Source: Eucalyptus grandis (lineage: Eukaryota; Streptophyta; Magnoliopsida; Myrtales; Myrtaceae). From it: a DNA stretch of 64,000 bases. A program made the position numbers and the translations under genes. Numbering within the stretch: position 1 is the first letter of the stretch; each line of letters opens with the position of its first letter. Shown piece by piece: positions 8,790 through 18,288 of this stretch. The stretch is taken from assembly GCF_016545825.1 (NCBI RefSeq), contig NC_052614.1:41634072-41698071 (forward strand), read 5' to 3'. A model generated the notes under the pieces. The model ran no database searches. It saw only the letters and a list, made by a program, of their open reading frames with translations, and had not been told where the DNA came from.

Positions 8790-11700
8790 TGTCACGACCT
8801 CTTTTTTTCCGTCCGGGGAAAAAGAAAAAGGTTTAGGGGTATTTGCCTAAAGAAGCGGACCAACGGCCCTAAATTAGGCGTGGGCTCTCCCAAGCCCATA
8901 CCTCGCGCGACATTAGATTTTGAATTTTAATTCTTAACAACCTAAGTACTTCTAGGAGTCGCCACTAGCCTATTGGGGTCGGCTAGAAACCAACCGAGAC
9001 ACGGGAGTGTTGTCTCGATTTCTACGCAACCAGAGATTTCTAGAAACGGGGACTTGTTTACGCCAATGTTTCTATTAGCGCCCTTGCGGTACCACTAACT
9101 TGGAAGGTTGTTTATCTAAATGGCCACACAATCTTGATTACCAATTATAATCTTTATGAAACCACTAAGTGTCCATGCAAATGTTTTTGTAAGTTTTTTT
9201 TTTTAATGTCTAAACTAATCCTAACATAATTTAGAAAAGAAATTTACACTCAAATTATTGAAAAGACGGTGCGGTAAATAAACATCCAAGAAATTGAAAG
9301 GATTTGAAAGTAATGTGGAAAAGAAAGACCCGATACAAGTCGGGCAAATAATATTACATGGCCTTGTTATCACGCCCGGGACAGGACCCCGTGAGCAAAA
9401 TGAATTTAAATATGCATGAAATTACTCTAAATGCATGAAATTACTCCAAATAATTTTAATCTATGGAAAATAGATTATTTACAAAAATTGTTATAAAATA
9501 ACAAAATAGCATTAAATTAGGAAAATGACATTTTAAAAATTAGGAAAATTCCATATATGTCATTTCTATCCTAATTTAATGTTATCCAACATTTTTATAT
9601 TTTTTTGAAATTTTCAGATTTTTCTTTTTTATTATATTTTTTAAAAAAATTAATAATGATTCCTTAAACCGATCTATGCTAACATGGAGTAACAAATCAC
9701 ATGAATATCACAATAATTAAGCTCAAATCAACCATTTTCGAGATTGGAGCTTGGTTTCAACATTTTATCGAATACTTGGTTTGCATCAAATCACCTCAAA
9801 CAGCTTCTTCGGGTCATGTTCGTGGCCTTCAATCTCGATCCATAAGCAATCTCATGTGAATGCAAAGTATCAACGATATACTACTACATGCAAAGAACGT
9901 GTTTGACTAGAAATTACAGCCTAGAACATGCAAAAACCGAACTGAAAACGGCCTCCAACATGCGGGTTGGGGCTGTTTTGCAAAACTGGTGATGAACCCA
10001 AGTCAAACAGCCATGCCAAATGCTCAGATTGAAGCTCCGACAACCATCACATGCCATATCTATATGAAATATTACTCCATCTAGATGAAAATAGGTAACA
10101 CTTACTTTCAAATGCAACAAACATCACCGAAAATGATCAACCGAACGCATCAAAATGAACTCTCCAAGAAGCATTCATGCATGGTCTATGCTGGCCAACC
10201 ATGTCTCAATGTGGTTTTTGGCTCATGTTATAGATGGTTTCATGGTTCACAAGGAGATTTAAAGACTAAACTGGGTTGTCCTATGCATCATTAGTATTCC
10301 CATGTAACATTCATCAAAGTCACAACGACGAAAAAAATGCAAAGGGGAGTAACAAATCAAACATGTAGGGGCATTGAAGAGGTTTTAAACACTTAGAAAA
10401 ATTTAGCTTCAGAAATCAGTTCTTCGGGCTAGTTTCCTTCTCGATTTTCATGATCAAGACATGTTCAAAATCGAACAAAATTACATCTAGCATTCTTACA
10501 TTGCTTCCTAGTTCCTTTTACAAGTGATTCTTGGCCAAGGAAACCACGAAATTGTCCTTTGGAAGCACGTGGAAATTGGTTCCTTCAAGCTGAGAGTGAG
10601 ATCTGCAGAAGAAAAAGTGACAACGAAGGTTTTCGTTGATTTCCAAAATTAGATTTCCAAACCTTCCTTGTTGGCCAAGTTCAAATCAACCAAAACTATA
10701 TGCATTATAGCTTGGCTTGTAATTCATGGCTTTCCTCATTTGTCTCTCAAGTTTCTCAAAAGCACTCGTCTTTCCTCACTCATGAACAATCAGGCTCAAC
10801 ACTTAGAAAAATTTCGGACTTTCTTGGCCCGCCAGGAGGGCACTGTTTTCGGGGGCTTTAGGAGGCCTTCCCGATCTCCGTTTGGGACGTGTGACCTACG
10901 GTTGGAAAGATCTTTGAATGAATTTTCATTCTCTAGTTGAAGGTTTTGGCTAATTTTGGCCACAGGTGTGTGAAAATCTCACTTTTCTCTCTCCAGGTCG
11001 GTCTGGAATTTCTGGGTTTTTGGTTTTCTGGAGTTGCTTCTGAAGGTGTGTTTGGGGTACGATTCCGAGCTCCCTCTCTCTCTCGTCTCTTCTCTTATCC
11101 CTCAAACGAGCATGCTTCATAGATCTTCTCCCTGCATTCAACGATCTCCTGACCGGCTTTTTGCCCTCCTGCCAGGCCTACCAACTAAGCAGTCCAACAA
11201 CTTTCTGACTTAGTCAAGATTTTCCCATTTTGCAGATGTTGAGTGTGCCGAATTTTGCTGCGACTTTCCCGTGCTTCCAGCAGCTTATCCCTGACAAATT
11301 TCCGTCCACTTGCACTACTCATTACGGTCTTCCATCACGTGCAAAGATCAGGCTGGCTGGACAGCTACGGAGGATATGGTGGGGCCACCAAGTTGCCCAC
11401 TCAACAACTCCGACTTCAAACCAACTCGTGGACTGGGATTTGTCAGCTGGTTTAGGCACTTTAATCCATGAATTTGGCTGATATTTTTTATCAATTAGCA
11501 AGCTCATATATAGCAGTTTAAGATCTTGATCGGAGTTTGTCATTTTTCCCACCCAAGTTTGCAAAAAGATCCCTCAAAGTTGGCCATCTTCTTATCCGAA
11601 AATACCCAATTTAATGCAAGTTTGGTCATTTTGGCCCAATTTGATAGATTCGACCCGGCCCAAATTCGATTTCAACTCAATTGGAGGCCCAGATGATGAT

Positions 11701-12041
11701 TTAAGGGCTCGGGTGAAATTTTACAAAAATTTGCGAATTGGTCCCTCAACTTTTGAAAACTGCATTTTGGCCCCAAATTGCCGTTTTAATTCCAGTTTGA
11801 CCTCTTGGGCTTGGCTAGTCACATTTAGATCATTGGCCCCAAATTTTTTTTTTTTCTTTTTTTCTTTTTTTTTTTTAATTTTTTTAATTAATTTTTTAAT
11901 TTTTAATTTTTTTTTTTTTACGGAAAAACATCTTCCATTTTTAAAAAAACTATACTAAACACCTAGATAATCTACATGCAATAATAATTTTTTTTTTTTT
12001 TTTTATTTTTATTTTTTTTTTTTATTTTTAAGGTGTCAACA
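8790..12041 (-). repeat. 5' LTR of the Tat/Ogre element (about 3.25 kb)
   Basis: The right edge on the plus strand is GGTGTCAACA (12,032-12,041), that is TGTTGACACC at the 5' end on the minus strand. The left edge is TGTCACGACC (8,790), giving GGTCGTGACA at the 3' end next to the PBS. The LTR holds long AT-rich blocks, poly(T)/poly(A) runs at 11,846-12,030 and no coding sequence. At 9,365-9,395 a short inverted motif (TCACG...CGTGA) resembles another LTR edge and may mark a small insertion. The partner LTR lies outside the window, so the boundaries rest on TG...CA ends, the PBS and the broken copia gag. Confidence 0.7.
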
Positions 12042-12418
12042 AGCAAAAATACTTGATTTGATGTGGGTGGCTTCTCATAAATATTCGTTAGAATATCCAT
12101 GGCTCTTTTGCAGTTTTCGCTTTCACGATGTGGTACCTTGTCTTTTTCGTCAACCCTAGACGAATCGCACCTAATGCCTTTCAATCAAGAAATTTCCATC
12201 CAACTCTGCTATTGGATCCACTTCCGCCATCTCGAGTTTCCAACCCTCAAGTGGTGCATAGAGATCTTCTTGATAAAGATAATCCTCAATTTATAGTTTC
12301 CACCATCCAAAATCCTACCCATCAAACTTATCGATTCTGATTTTATCTTTCGGCCATACTGTTTGCTTTCAATCAAACGTCACTGGAAAACCTTGATGTT
12401 CTCGTTTAGCCAACCCAA
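12042..12418 (-). pseudogene. Start of a copia-like gag, cut by the Tat LTR
   Basis: Minus-strand reading from the PBS at 12,430 leads into a gag-like segment ending RAMDILTNIYEKPPTSNQVF, the region where plant copia gag proteins have the W-(D/E)-x-L-x-x-x-Y-x-x-x pattern. Several stops interrupt it. The Tat LTR follows directly at 12,041, so the rest of this copia element should lie beyond the left edge of the window. Confidence 0.5.
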
Positions 12419-12430
12419 GCTTTGATACCA
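12419..12430 (-). promoter_or_regulatory. PBS of the interrupted copia-like element
   Basis: The plus strand reads GCTTTGATACCA, so the minus strand reads TGGTATCAAAGC, one base from the initiator tRNA-Met PBS TGGTATCAGAGC. It lies two bases from the LTR start TGTTACGAAATCGC at 12,433. Confidence 0.7.
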
Positions 12431-12432
12431 AT

Positions 12433-12870
12433 TGTTACGAAATCGCACATCGATTCCAGAAAAATAACGCTCGTAAATAATTCATCAAACAGAATATAAT
12501 AATAAAGAAACAGAATAAAAGAAGAACACGTTAGAAAATTTGTTAACGAAATTCACTCAAACCTGAGCTACATCTCCGTAGAGGCGCTCTGTGAATCCAT
12601 TAGATTTCAAAAATTTGGAATATAACGATGATCTTCTCTCAAGATTAGGGCACAAAGAGATTGAGAACCCTCATAAAGACAAAAACTCACTTTTTTTTTT
12701 CTCTTTTTCTTGCCTCTCTATTTTCTTTTTCAGTGTTTTGACAGCTAGCATCTTGAAATCGCTAATATAAAAAGTGTGGCTTTTAACCTAAAAGCAAATC
12801 TAATAGAAAAGACAAAAAAAAAAAAAACCTAAAAATATTGGCTTCATCTATAACAAAAATCACAAACAGT
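12433..12870 (-). repeat. LTR of the interrupted copia-like element
   Basis: It starts TGTTACGAAATCGC next to the PBS. The far end is uncertain: CACAAACA at 12,861-12,868 would give a TG...CA LTR of about 436 bp. The sequence is AT-rich with a T/C-rich block at 12,690-12,735. No second copy is in the window to fix the end. Confidence 0.45.
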
Positions 12871-13208
12871 TGCTCACATTACAAGGGGATTTCATCAAAT
12901 GAAAGAGAGAAGGGACAAGCATTGGTTGCAGGAGATAATCTCGTTTACTCATATGTCAATGGCTTTGGAAACGCTAAACTCCCAATCTACGACTAAGCCT
13001 TCATTCAAATTTATGCATGATCTTGTCCATTATTGCCTTGTGGAATTTTTGGACCGAACAAAACAATTTAAAGGACTCATTATCACCCTCGTTCACTCCC
13101 CTATCAATCATCAATGACTACAATGGCTAGAGAGAATGGTGTAGGACATCATTGCTTCAGCTGTTAGGAAGTTGTCCTTTTAGTGTAGAAGATTTTAGCT
13201 GCTTAAAA
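12871..13208. other. Unassigned spacer
   Basis: No recognised gene or repeat. A 72-codon open frame at 12,899-13,117 (plus) has no features I can match and is likely chance. Confidence 0.4.
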
Positions 13209-13773
13209 CGGGGAAAGTACGCCGTAAGTACCAAAAATTGTGTACAACGCTCACTTTAGTGCTAAAAGTTTTCATTGGATCACGTAAATGCCAAATCGGA
13301 GAAAAGTGATCATTTTGGTGCCACCGACGAGAGATTCCAGCCAAATTAATTACATGGCTTTTATATTAAAAAGTAAAATTGTGGTGGCTTTTGAACGACG
13401 TCGTTTTCCATCCTCTTTAAGAAACGATGTCGTTTTGCCATCATACATGGACAACCTCACAAAAACGATGCCGTATAGCTCATATGGGAATTGAAATTAG
13501 GGTTTCTTTGTCGTTCATCGCTCGTCCATCGTCATTCACCCGTCGTTGCTTAGCCACCGTTATTCACCCACCATTGCTCGGCCACCATCGCTCGGCCAAG
13601 TGAGCAAGGAGAGGCTGAGGTTGTTGCTCGAGCAAAAAGTGGCAGGAAGAATATGGGGCGAGGGTGAAGGAGGAAGAGGAAGAAGGGGGGGTCAAAGATG
13701 CCACCGCTGGTGTCATTGCTGGTGCCACCGCTAGTGTTGTTCTTCGAGGAAGAAGACGAGGAGGAAGCCCATG

Positions 13774-13835
<62 letters not shown>

Positions 13836-14099
13836 GGGGATTTAGGGTTCTTACTTGGAGCAAAGACACCAAACGGCGTCGTTTTGTTGTTTGGATGTTA
13901 ACTGTACTCTCCGACGAGCCACGTCAGCTTCAAAAATTAATAAAAAAGTGTCACGTCGGATTTCCGGCCAATTAGATCAGCATTGGCACTGAAATGATTG
14001 TTTTTCAAATTTGTTGGCACTTAAGTGATCCAAAATAAGTTTTTGGCACCAAAGTAAGCGACGCACACAACTTTTGGTACTTTTAATGTACTTACCCCG
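13209..14099. mobile_element. Non-autonomous TIR DNA element (891 bp)
   Basis: The left end CGGGGAAAGTAC and the right end GTACTTACCCCG are inverted, and the similarity continues inward for about 50 bp (AAGTACCAAAA..TTGTGT and its complement). Repeated inner motifs ACG(A/G)(C/T)GTCGTTTT occur at about 13,396, 13,424 and 13,875. There is no transposase. I could not find a clear target duplication (left flank GCTTAAAA, right flank CTATTATA). Open frames inside come from the TC repeat and low-complexity sequence. Confidence 0.65.
13777..13830. repeat. (TC)27 microsatellite
   Basis: An uninterrupted TC dinucleotide run inside the TIR element. Confidence 0.95.
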
Positions 14100-14755
14100 C
14101 TATTATACTTAAGGGTTTATTAGTGTTAGTTAAGAGTAACTAGGTGGTTGAATTAGAATTGATTAGTGGTTAGTTAATTGCATTGCATATTAGTTGTTTG
14201 GTTAGTGTACTTAGAGAATTGCCTATAGTATTTATTGATGCTTCGTGGGATTTTCCCATCGGGTGTTAATTAGGCAATTCGGGCCTAAATGGAATTCTAG
14301 GAATTTAATATTAATTTTCGAAATTAATTATTTAATTATTTATTTTCCCGGAAATTCATCTAGATGTACACGACCAGGATTTGAGGCCGATAATCGTGGT
14401 GCAGTCATTTATTTAATTAAGTTTTATACAGCTAAATTGAAATTGTATTTATTTATTTATTTTTCGATATTAATTATTTAATTATTTTGTTTTTCCAGAA
14501 ATTCAACTGGATGGTCATGATCGGAATTCGTGGCTTATTGTCATGGTGCACTCATTTATTTATTTGAGCCGAATCGTTGATTGTGCAATTTGAGGAATTG
14601 TTCCTAATTGTTTGGAATTGAATGAAATTGAATGATTGATTGGTATTGCCGAGTATGTTTATTTAGCAATTATAATGTTTGATGAGTTGTAAAGTGGATG
14701 GAATCATGAGAGTGAATTGGAAATACTCGCTATAACCAATCAAGTACAAGCAGAT

Positions 14756-15178
14756 AGGCATACATGACTCGGTGACTAAGGACGTTACTAGCGAAAACGA
14801 TGCATTAAAGAACGCACGTATCGGTCTAGTACTCATATCGTTATAGCATGTGGTTCGTGATTAAAGGATATCACTCTGCAAACAACGCTTTAATGAACGC
14901 ATGCAATTGTCTATTGAACACATCGTCATAGGCATGTGTGGTTCAATGATTAAAGACATCACTGCAAAAACGGCACCTTAATGAACGATGCAATCGTCTA
15001 TTAAACACACGTCATAGGCATATGTGGTTAGGTGATTAAGGACATCACTATAAAAACGGGCGCCTTAAAGAACATAATGTAATCACCTATTAAATGCATC
15101 ATTATAGGCATGTGAGGCTTGCATTTGGGATACTCCGGTGAAAACAAATACTAAAAAGAACGCACGCACTGTCAGTGT
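14756..15178. repeat. Tandem repeat, five units of about 85-90 bp
   Basis: Units begin at 14,756, 14,845, 14,930, 15,016 and 15,106. Each starts with a variant of AGGCATGTGTGGTT, has GATTAAAGACATCACT in the middle and AATGAACG(C)ATG near the end. Similarity between units is moderate (many substitutions), so the array is old. The fifth unit is partial and diverged. Confidence 0.8.
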
Positions 15179-15470
15179 GTACGTCAGCTTGGTGAAGTTG
15201 ATGCCCGAGAGCATTGATACGCTTTGTGGACCGAGTGTACTATTGGAGGTTATATGGGATGGAATAATGACATAGAAATGATCCTATCGATATGTAATCG
15301 ACTAGATCGATTGATTATTGCTTTGATCTCGTGTTGTGATCGATTGACTAAATGGAAATGACCATGAGTGGTCTTGTTGGCGTGTAATCGACTAGGTCGA
15401 TTTGATCGATAAGCCGATTAGTGATGTGATTGCCGGGTGCCTATTTGATCAGGTGCTAATATGAACTGAG

Positions 15471-15740
15471 GCCAAGGTAAGTGCTTTGACTCATGTGCTG
15501 TGCATAGGCAACCCTGGGTTGAGATGTATTAGTTTACCAATCGTGTCTCAAGGAGTAGAACTTTCTCAGACGTTGTCTCAATGATTATTGAATAACCATT
15601 TCAGGACCCGGATGAGGAACCTAAGGAGGAGGAATCGACGAGAGATCCTCATGAGGAACCCAAAGAGGAGTACATGGAGAAGGATCCCGAGGATGACCCC
15701 GAGTACGACCGACAAGGACTAAATCCTAACCTTGTAAGAT
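15471..15740 (+). other. Possible short intron followed by an acidic coding segment
   Basis: GGCCAAG|GTAAGTGC (donor near 15,476) and ACCATTTCAG|GACCCGG (acceptor near 15,604) would delimit an intron of about 125 bp. The downstream reading is strongly acidic (DPDEEPKEEES, DPHEEPKEEYMEKDPEDD) up to about 15,735. Such Asp/Glu/Pro-rich ends occur in some plant retroelement transcripts. It could also be a gene tail. No domain can be assigned. Confidence 0.3.
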
Positions 15741-15900
15741 TTTGTCTACATGTGAATAGATGTTAGATCGACTACATATATATATATAGTATTGTAGAAT
15801 ACTATGAGATGCGTGTAAAAGTATGGTTGTGAATTTTCAGTATGAAAATATGGCCTGCTTTTATCCCATTGTTTTAATTGTCTCGGGATTTATAACTACT

Positions 15901-17095
15901 TCAGCATGTGCATATTGAAAATAAAGGGCCTGCGATACATAGTCCTAGGATACGCATTTTAAATTGACCAAAGCTGTGATGCGCGTGTCCGCGGACTCGT
16001 GACATGGTTAATTTCTTGACATTTAGATCCTCCGGAATCACACTTGGATCGAGAATGGACACATGCAAAGTCCAGAGTTTCATGTTATTCAACTCAATAA
16101 GACGGCATTAGTTGGTAGAGTTTGGTTCATAGCATTCCATTGTTTAAATTTATTCATGTACAACTCCTCCAATTTGATTAAGCTTCCAGCAATTCGGTTC
16201 AATTATCTGAAGATTTGAACAATAATTCAAGTCCAATAACTCTTAGCTCTACCAATTGCCCCATTTCTTTGACAAGCTGAATTTTGGAGTTCATAAGGCT
16301 AAGAATTTGTAACCTTTTAGCTCACCAAGAATGACAACATCCTCTAACGAAGAATAATCAAGACACTGAGCATGTAAGTTTTCAAGAATTGAAACAAAGG
16401 TGAACAACTTAGACGCACTTCTACTAAGATCTAAGACCTTGAGATTTCTCATAGAGTTGAAATATGAATCGGGACCTCAAGAGATTTATTGTTTGTGAAC
16501 AACATAAAGATTTGCAATTTGGGGCAATCTAGTTCTTGGGGAAGCTCCCGCAAATCAATGTAGGAAAAGCATATCGCCTACAACTTTTGAGCTTATTCTT
16601 CGACAACTCTATTAATGACTTATCTTTATCTTTCAAAACAAGAAGAAAGTGATCTCCCAAGTAACTGAGGTAACAAACCCACGAACCAAGTCATATCTTG
16701 AAACCATCATTTTCCGTTGTGTAACAAGGAGGAGGCTTGAAGAGTATGGATAAGTGAGCTCAATCTATTTCTAGTGTCTTCCATGCTGCCATTTTTTCTA
16801 AATAGCCCCAACCCACACCGTGGCTCTCACCAAGTTTTCAAGAGAGGGCTTAGAGACACCATAAACGCACAGAGTTGTAGCAATGTTCGCTCCTCGCATT
16901 TTACACGATCGTAACTCACTCGCAACGCCTTATTTATCACCTCACCGATTTCTTCGGTTCCAGATTTGTTTCAAAGCATCCTTACAATTAGAGGACTAGT
17001 GTCTATAAAAAGTTTTGGTATTGCAGAATTAGAAAGGCAAACCTGCACATATTTGAGTGCTTCCTCCACCGAGGATTCTAATTCAACTTGAACTT
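15901..17095 (-). pseudogene. CC-NBS-LRR (RPS5/At4g27190-like) disease-resistance pseudogene fragment
   Basis: Minus-strand readings in several frames give, in order: INKALRVSYD (17.0-16.9 kb; the ALRxSYD motif before the winged-helix region), LQLCAFMVSLSPLL (CF-x-FP region), then LRR pieces SYFNSMRNLKVLDLSRS, LHAQCLDYSSLEDVVILGEL, KEMGQLVELRVIGL, a LIKLEELYM-like stretch, and LHVSILDPSVIPEDLNVKKL. This order and wording fit CNL proteins that sense pathogen effectors in the cytoplasm. P-loop, kinase-2 and GLPL motifs are missing, because a copia LTR starts at 17,096 exactly where the NB domain should continue. Many stops and frameshifts rule out function. The start and both ends are unknown. 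Confidence 0.75.
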
Positions 17096-17993
17096 TGATA
17101 TAGCTAGTATAAGCATCTAGAGGGGGTGAATAGGTGTAAAAATAATTTTCGATATATGAAAACAACACTAGGCAAACAATAAAGAAGCTCTCCTTTAGTT
17201 AACAAAACGTTCATGATCAAAGTAAAGCATGAAGTAGGAAGAGAAAATTAAACACAAGATTTATAGTGGTTCGGCTTATTCAAGCCTAATTCACTCTTCC
17301 GCACGATGCCCCAGCAATCCTGATTTCCACTATGAACAAAAAGATACATAAAGAATGCTTTCCCTTGATTCCACAAAGTAGAGATACTCTACCAACTTCC
17401 TGCTGCATCTCAAAATATAGGTCTCTTTACATACAAGATTTCGCTCATTAAATGAATTGACTAAAAATCAAGGAGTTTCACTTTGGAATTCTTCTATCGT
17501 GCACTCTCGAACAATCGGAACGTCTTCCTTTTATACTCCTTGGAATTCATCATACCCATTGGCACTTACCAAAGGAATTCTTCCAATCCTCTGACGTAAT
17601 CAATTAGAAGATCATTCGAGCTATTAAAGAAACATGTCGATAGCCCATCAATCATGCAAAACGCATACAATCGAATCTTGGTTTCCATAAGTAGAACCTT
17701 CCAAGAATATTTCTCGCCAATCATTGATCCTTAATCAATCTTGATTCGAATAAAGGAACTATGTCATATCCACCAAGAGATCTTTCCACGATAAGGCCAA
17801 ATCCTTAATGAAACACTCACCTGATAGCCTTTCTTCACCGGATTAGAAATCAGTCAACAGAATAGACTTTGAGTCTTGAGTCCGGTAGCACTGATATTCT
17901 CGCATTCTTTAATAGAAGAGTCTCAAATCTTCGTAATTAGACTGATAGAAACGTTTTCTCAGCTTCAAAATATTCCAAAAGATTTCTCCAACA
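17096..17993 (-). repeat. 3' LTR of copia element (898 bp)
   Basis: The plus-strand ends are TGATATAGCTAGTAT and ATTTCTCCAACA. It aligns along its length with 59,989-60,907 (shared AGCTAGTAT..GCATCTAGAGGGGG-like start, TTTATAGTGGTT(C/T)GGCTTA, CCTTGATTCCACA, TTTCTCCAACA end). Confidence 0.85.
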
Positions 17994-18012
17994 ATCTCCC
18001 CCATTTTTTATG
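17994..18012 (-). promoter_or_regulatory. Polypurine tract of copia element
   Basis: The minus strand reads AAAAAATGGGGGAGAT immediately before the LTR start TGTTGGAG, the standard plant copia arrangement. Confidence 0.8.
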
Positions 18013-18288
18013 GTGACAAAACTTTCCCTACAGATTTGAATAATCTTTGACTTGCAAAACATTACTCAAGCAAATATGGATATCTCATAAAGATTAATGG
18101 ATTAATGATAACACTAGAATCGCAACTGCGTAAAATAGGTTAGTCTTGCATGAGAGTAAAGTCATTCATAAGATATCAAAAGTACTTAATATAAGTAGCA
18201 TCAAATCCAAATCCACATTCAATCACCACATCCGCACACAGACACAAGTCAAACATTAAAACAAACTAAAAATTCAACAAGTTTAAGT

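Larger units (their letters stand above)
1..12041 (-). mobile_element. Tat/Ogre-type Ty3/gypsy retrotransposon, 5' part (3' part off the window)
   Basis: Read on the minus strand the order is LTR (12,041-8,790), PBS (8,787-8,769), leader, ORF1 (8,097-6,742), gag-protease (6,091-3,413), G-patch ORF (3,349-2,684), probable intron, RT, RNase H, second RNase H, then the window edge where integrase should begin. An extra ORF before gag, a long LTR, a protease-RT intron and a duplicated RNase H are known traits of the Tat/Ogre lineage. The LTR begins TGTTGACACC and ends GTGACA (TG...CA). The insertion point is inside a copia-like gag (12,042 onward). Several coding breaks (stop at 3,410-3,412, frameshifts near 1,765, 1,650 and 930) show this copy is dead. 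The other LTR and the TSD partner lie outside the window. Confidence 0.85.
14100..15900 (+). other. Unclassified LTR-like or leader sequence
   Basis: AT-rich sequence holding two similar copies of a block (AATTATTTAATTATTT...GAAATTCA..TAGATG) near 14,320-14,370 and 14,470-14,520, a tandem repeat (14,756-15,178) and a possible short intron plus acidic exon (15,471-15,740). The organisation is reminiscent of long plant gypsy LTRs, but no PBS, polypurine tract or paired end was found. No protein domain was recognised. Confidence 0.35.

Noticed and set aside
9365..9395. TGTTATCACG...CGTGAGC as the edge of a separate solo LTR within the Tat LTR
   Set aside because: Only one edge could be seen and no TSD or partner end was found, so it is mentioned under the LTR and not called.
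13564..13975. Proteins with long Ser-Leu or Arg-Glu repeats
   Set aside because: They are products of the (TC)27 microsatellite in two directions.
14756..15178. Regular repeats considered as a CRISPR-like array
   Set aside because: Units are adjacent, diverged over their whole length and have no constant repeat/unique spacer pattern, and the context is plant DNA.
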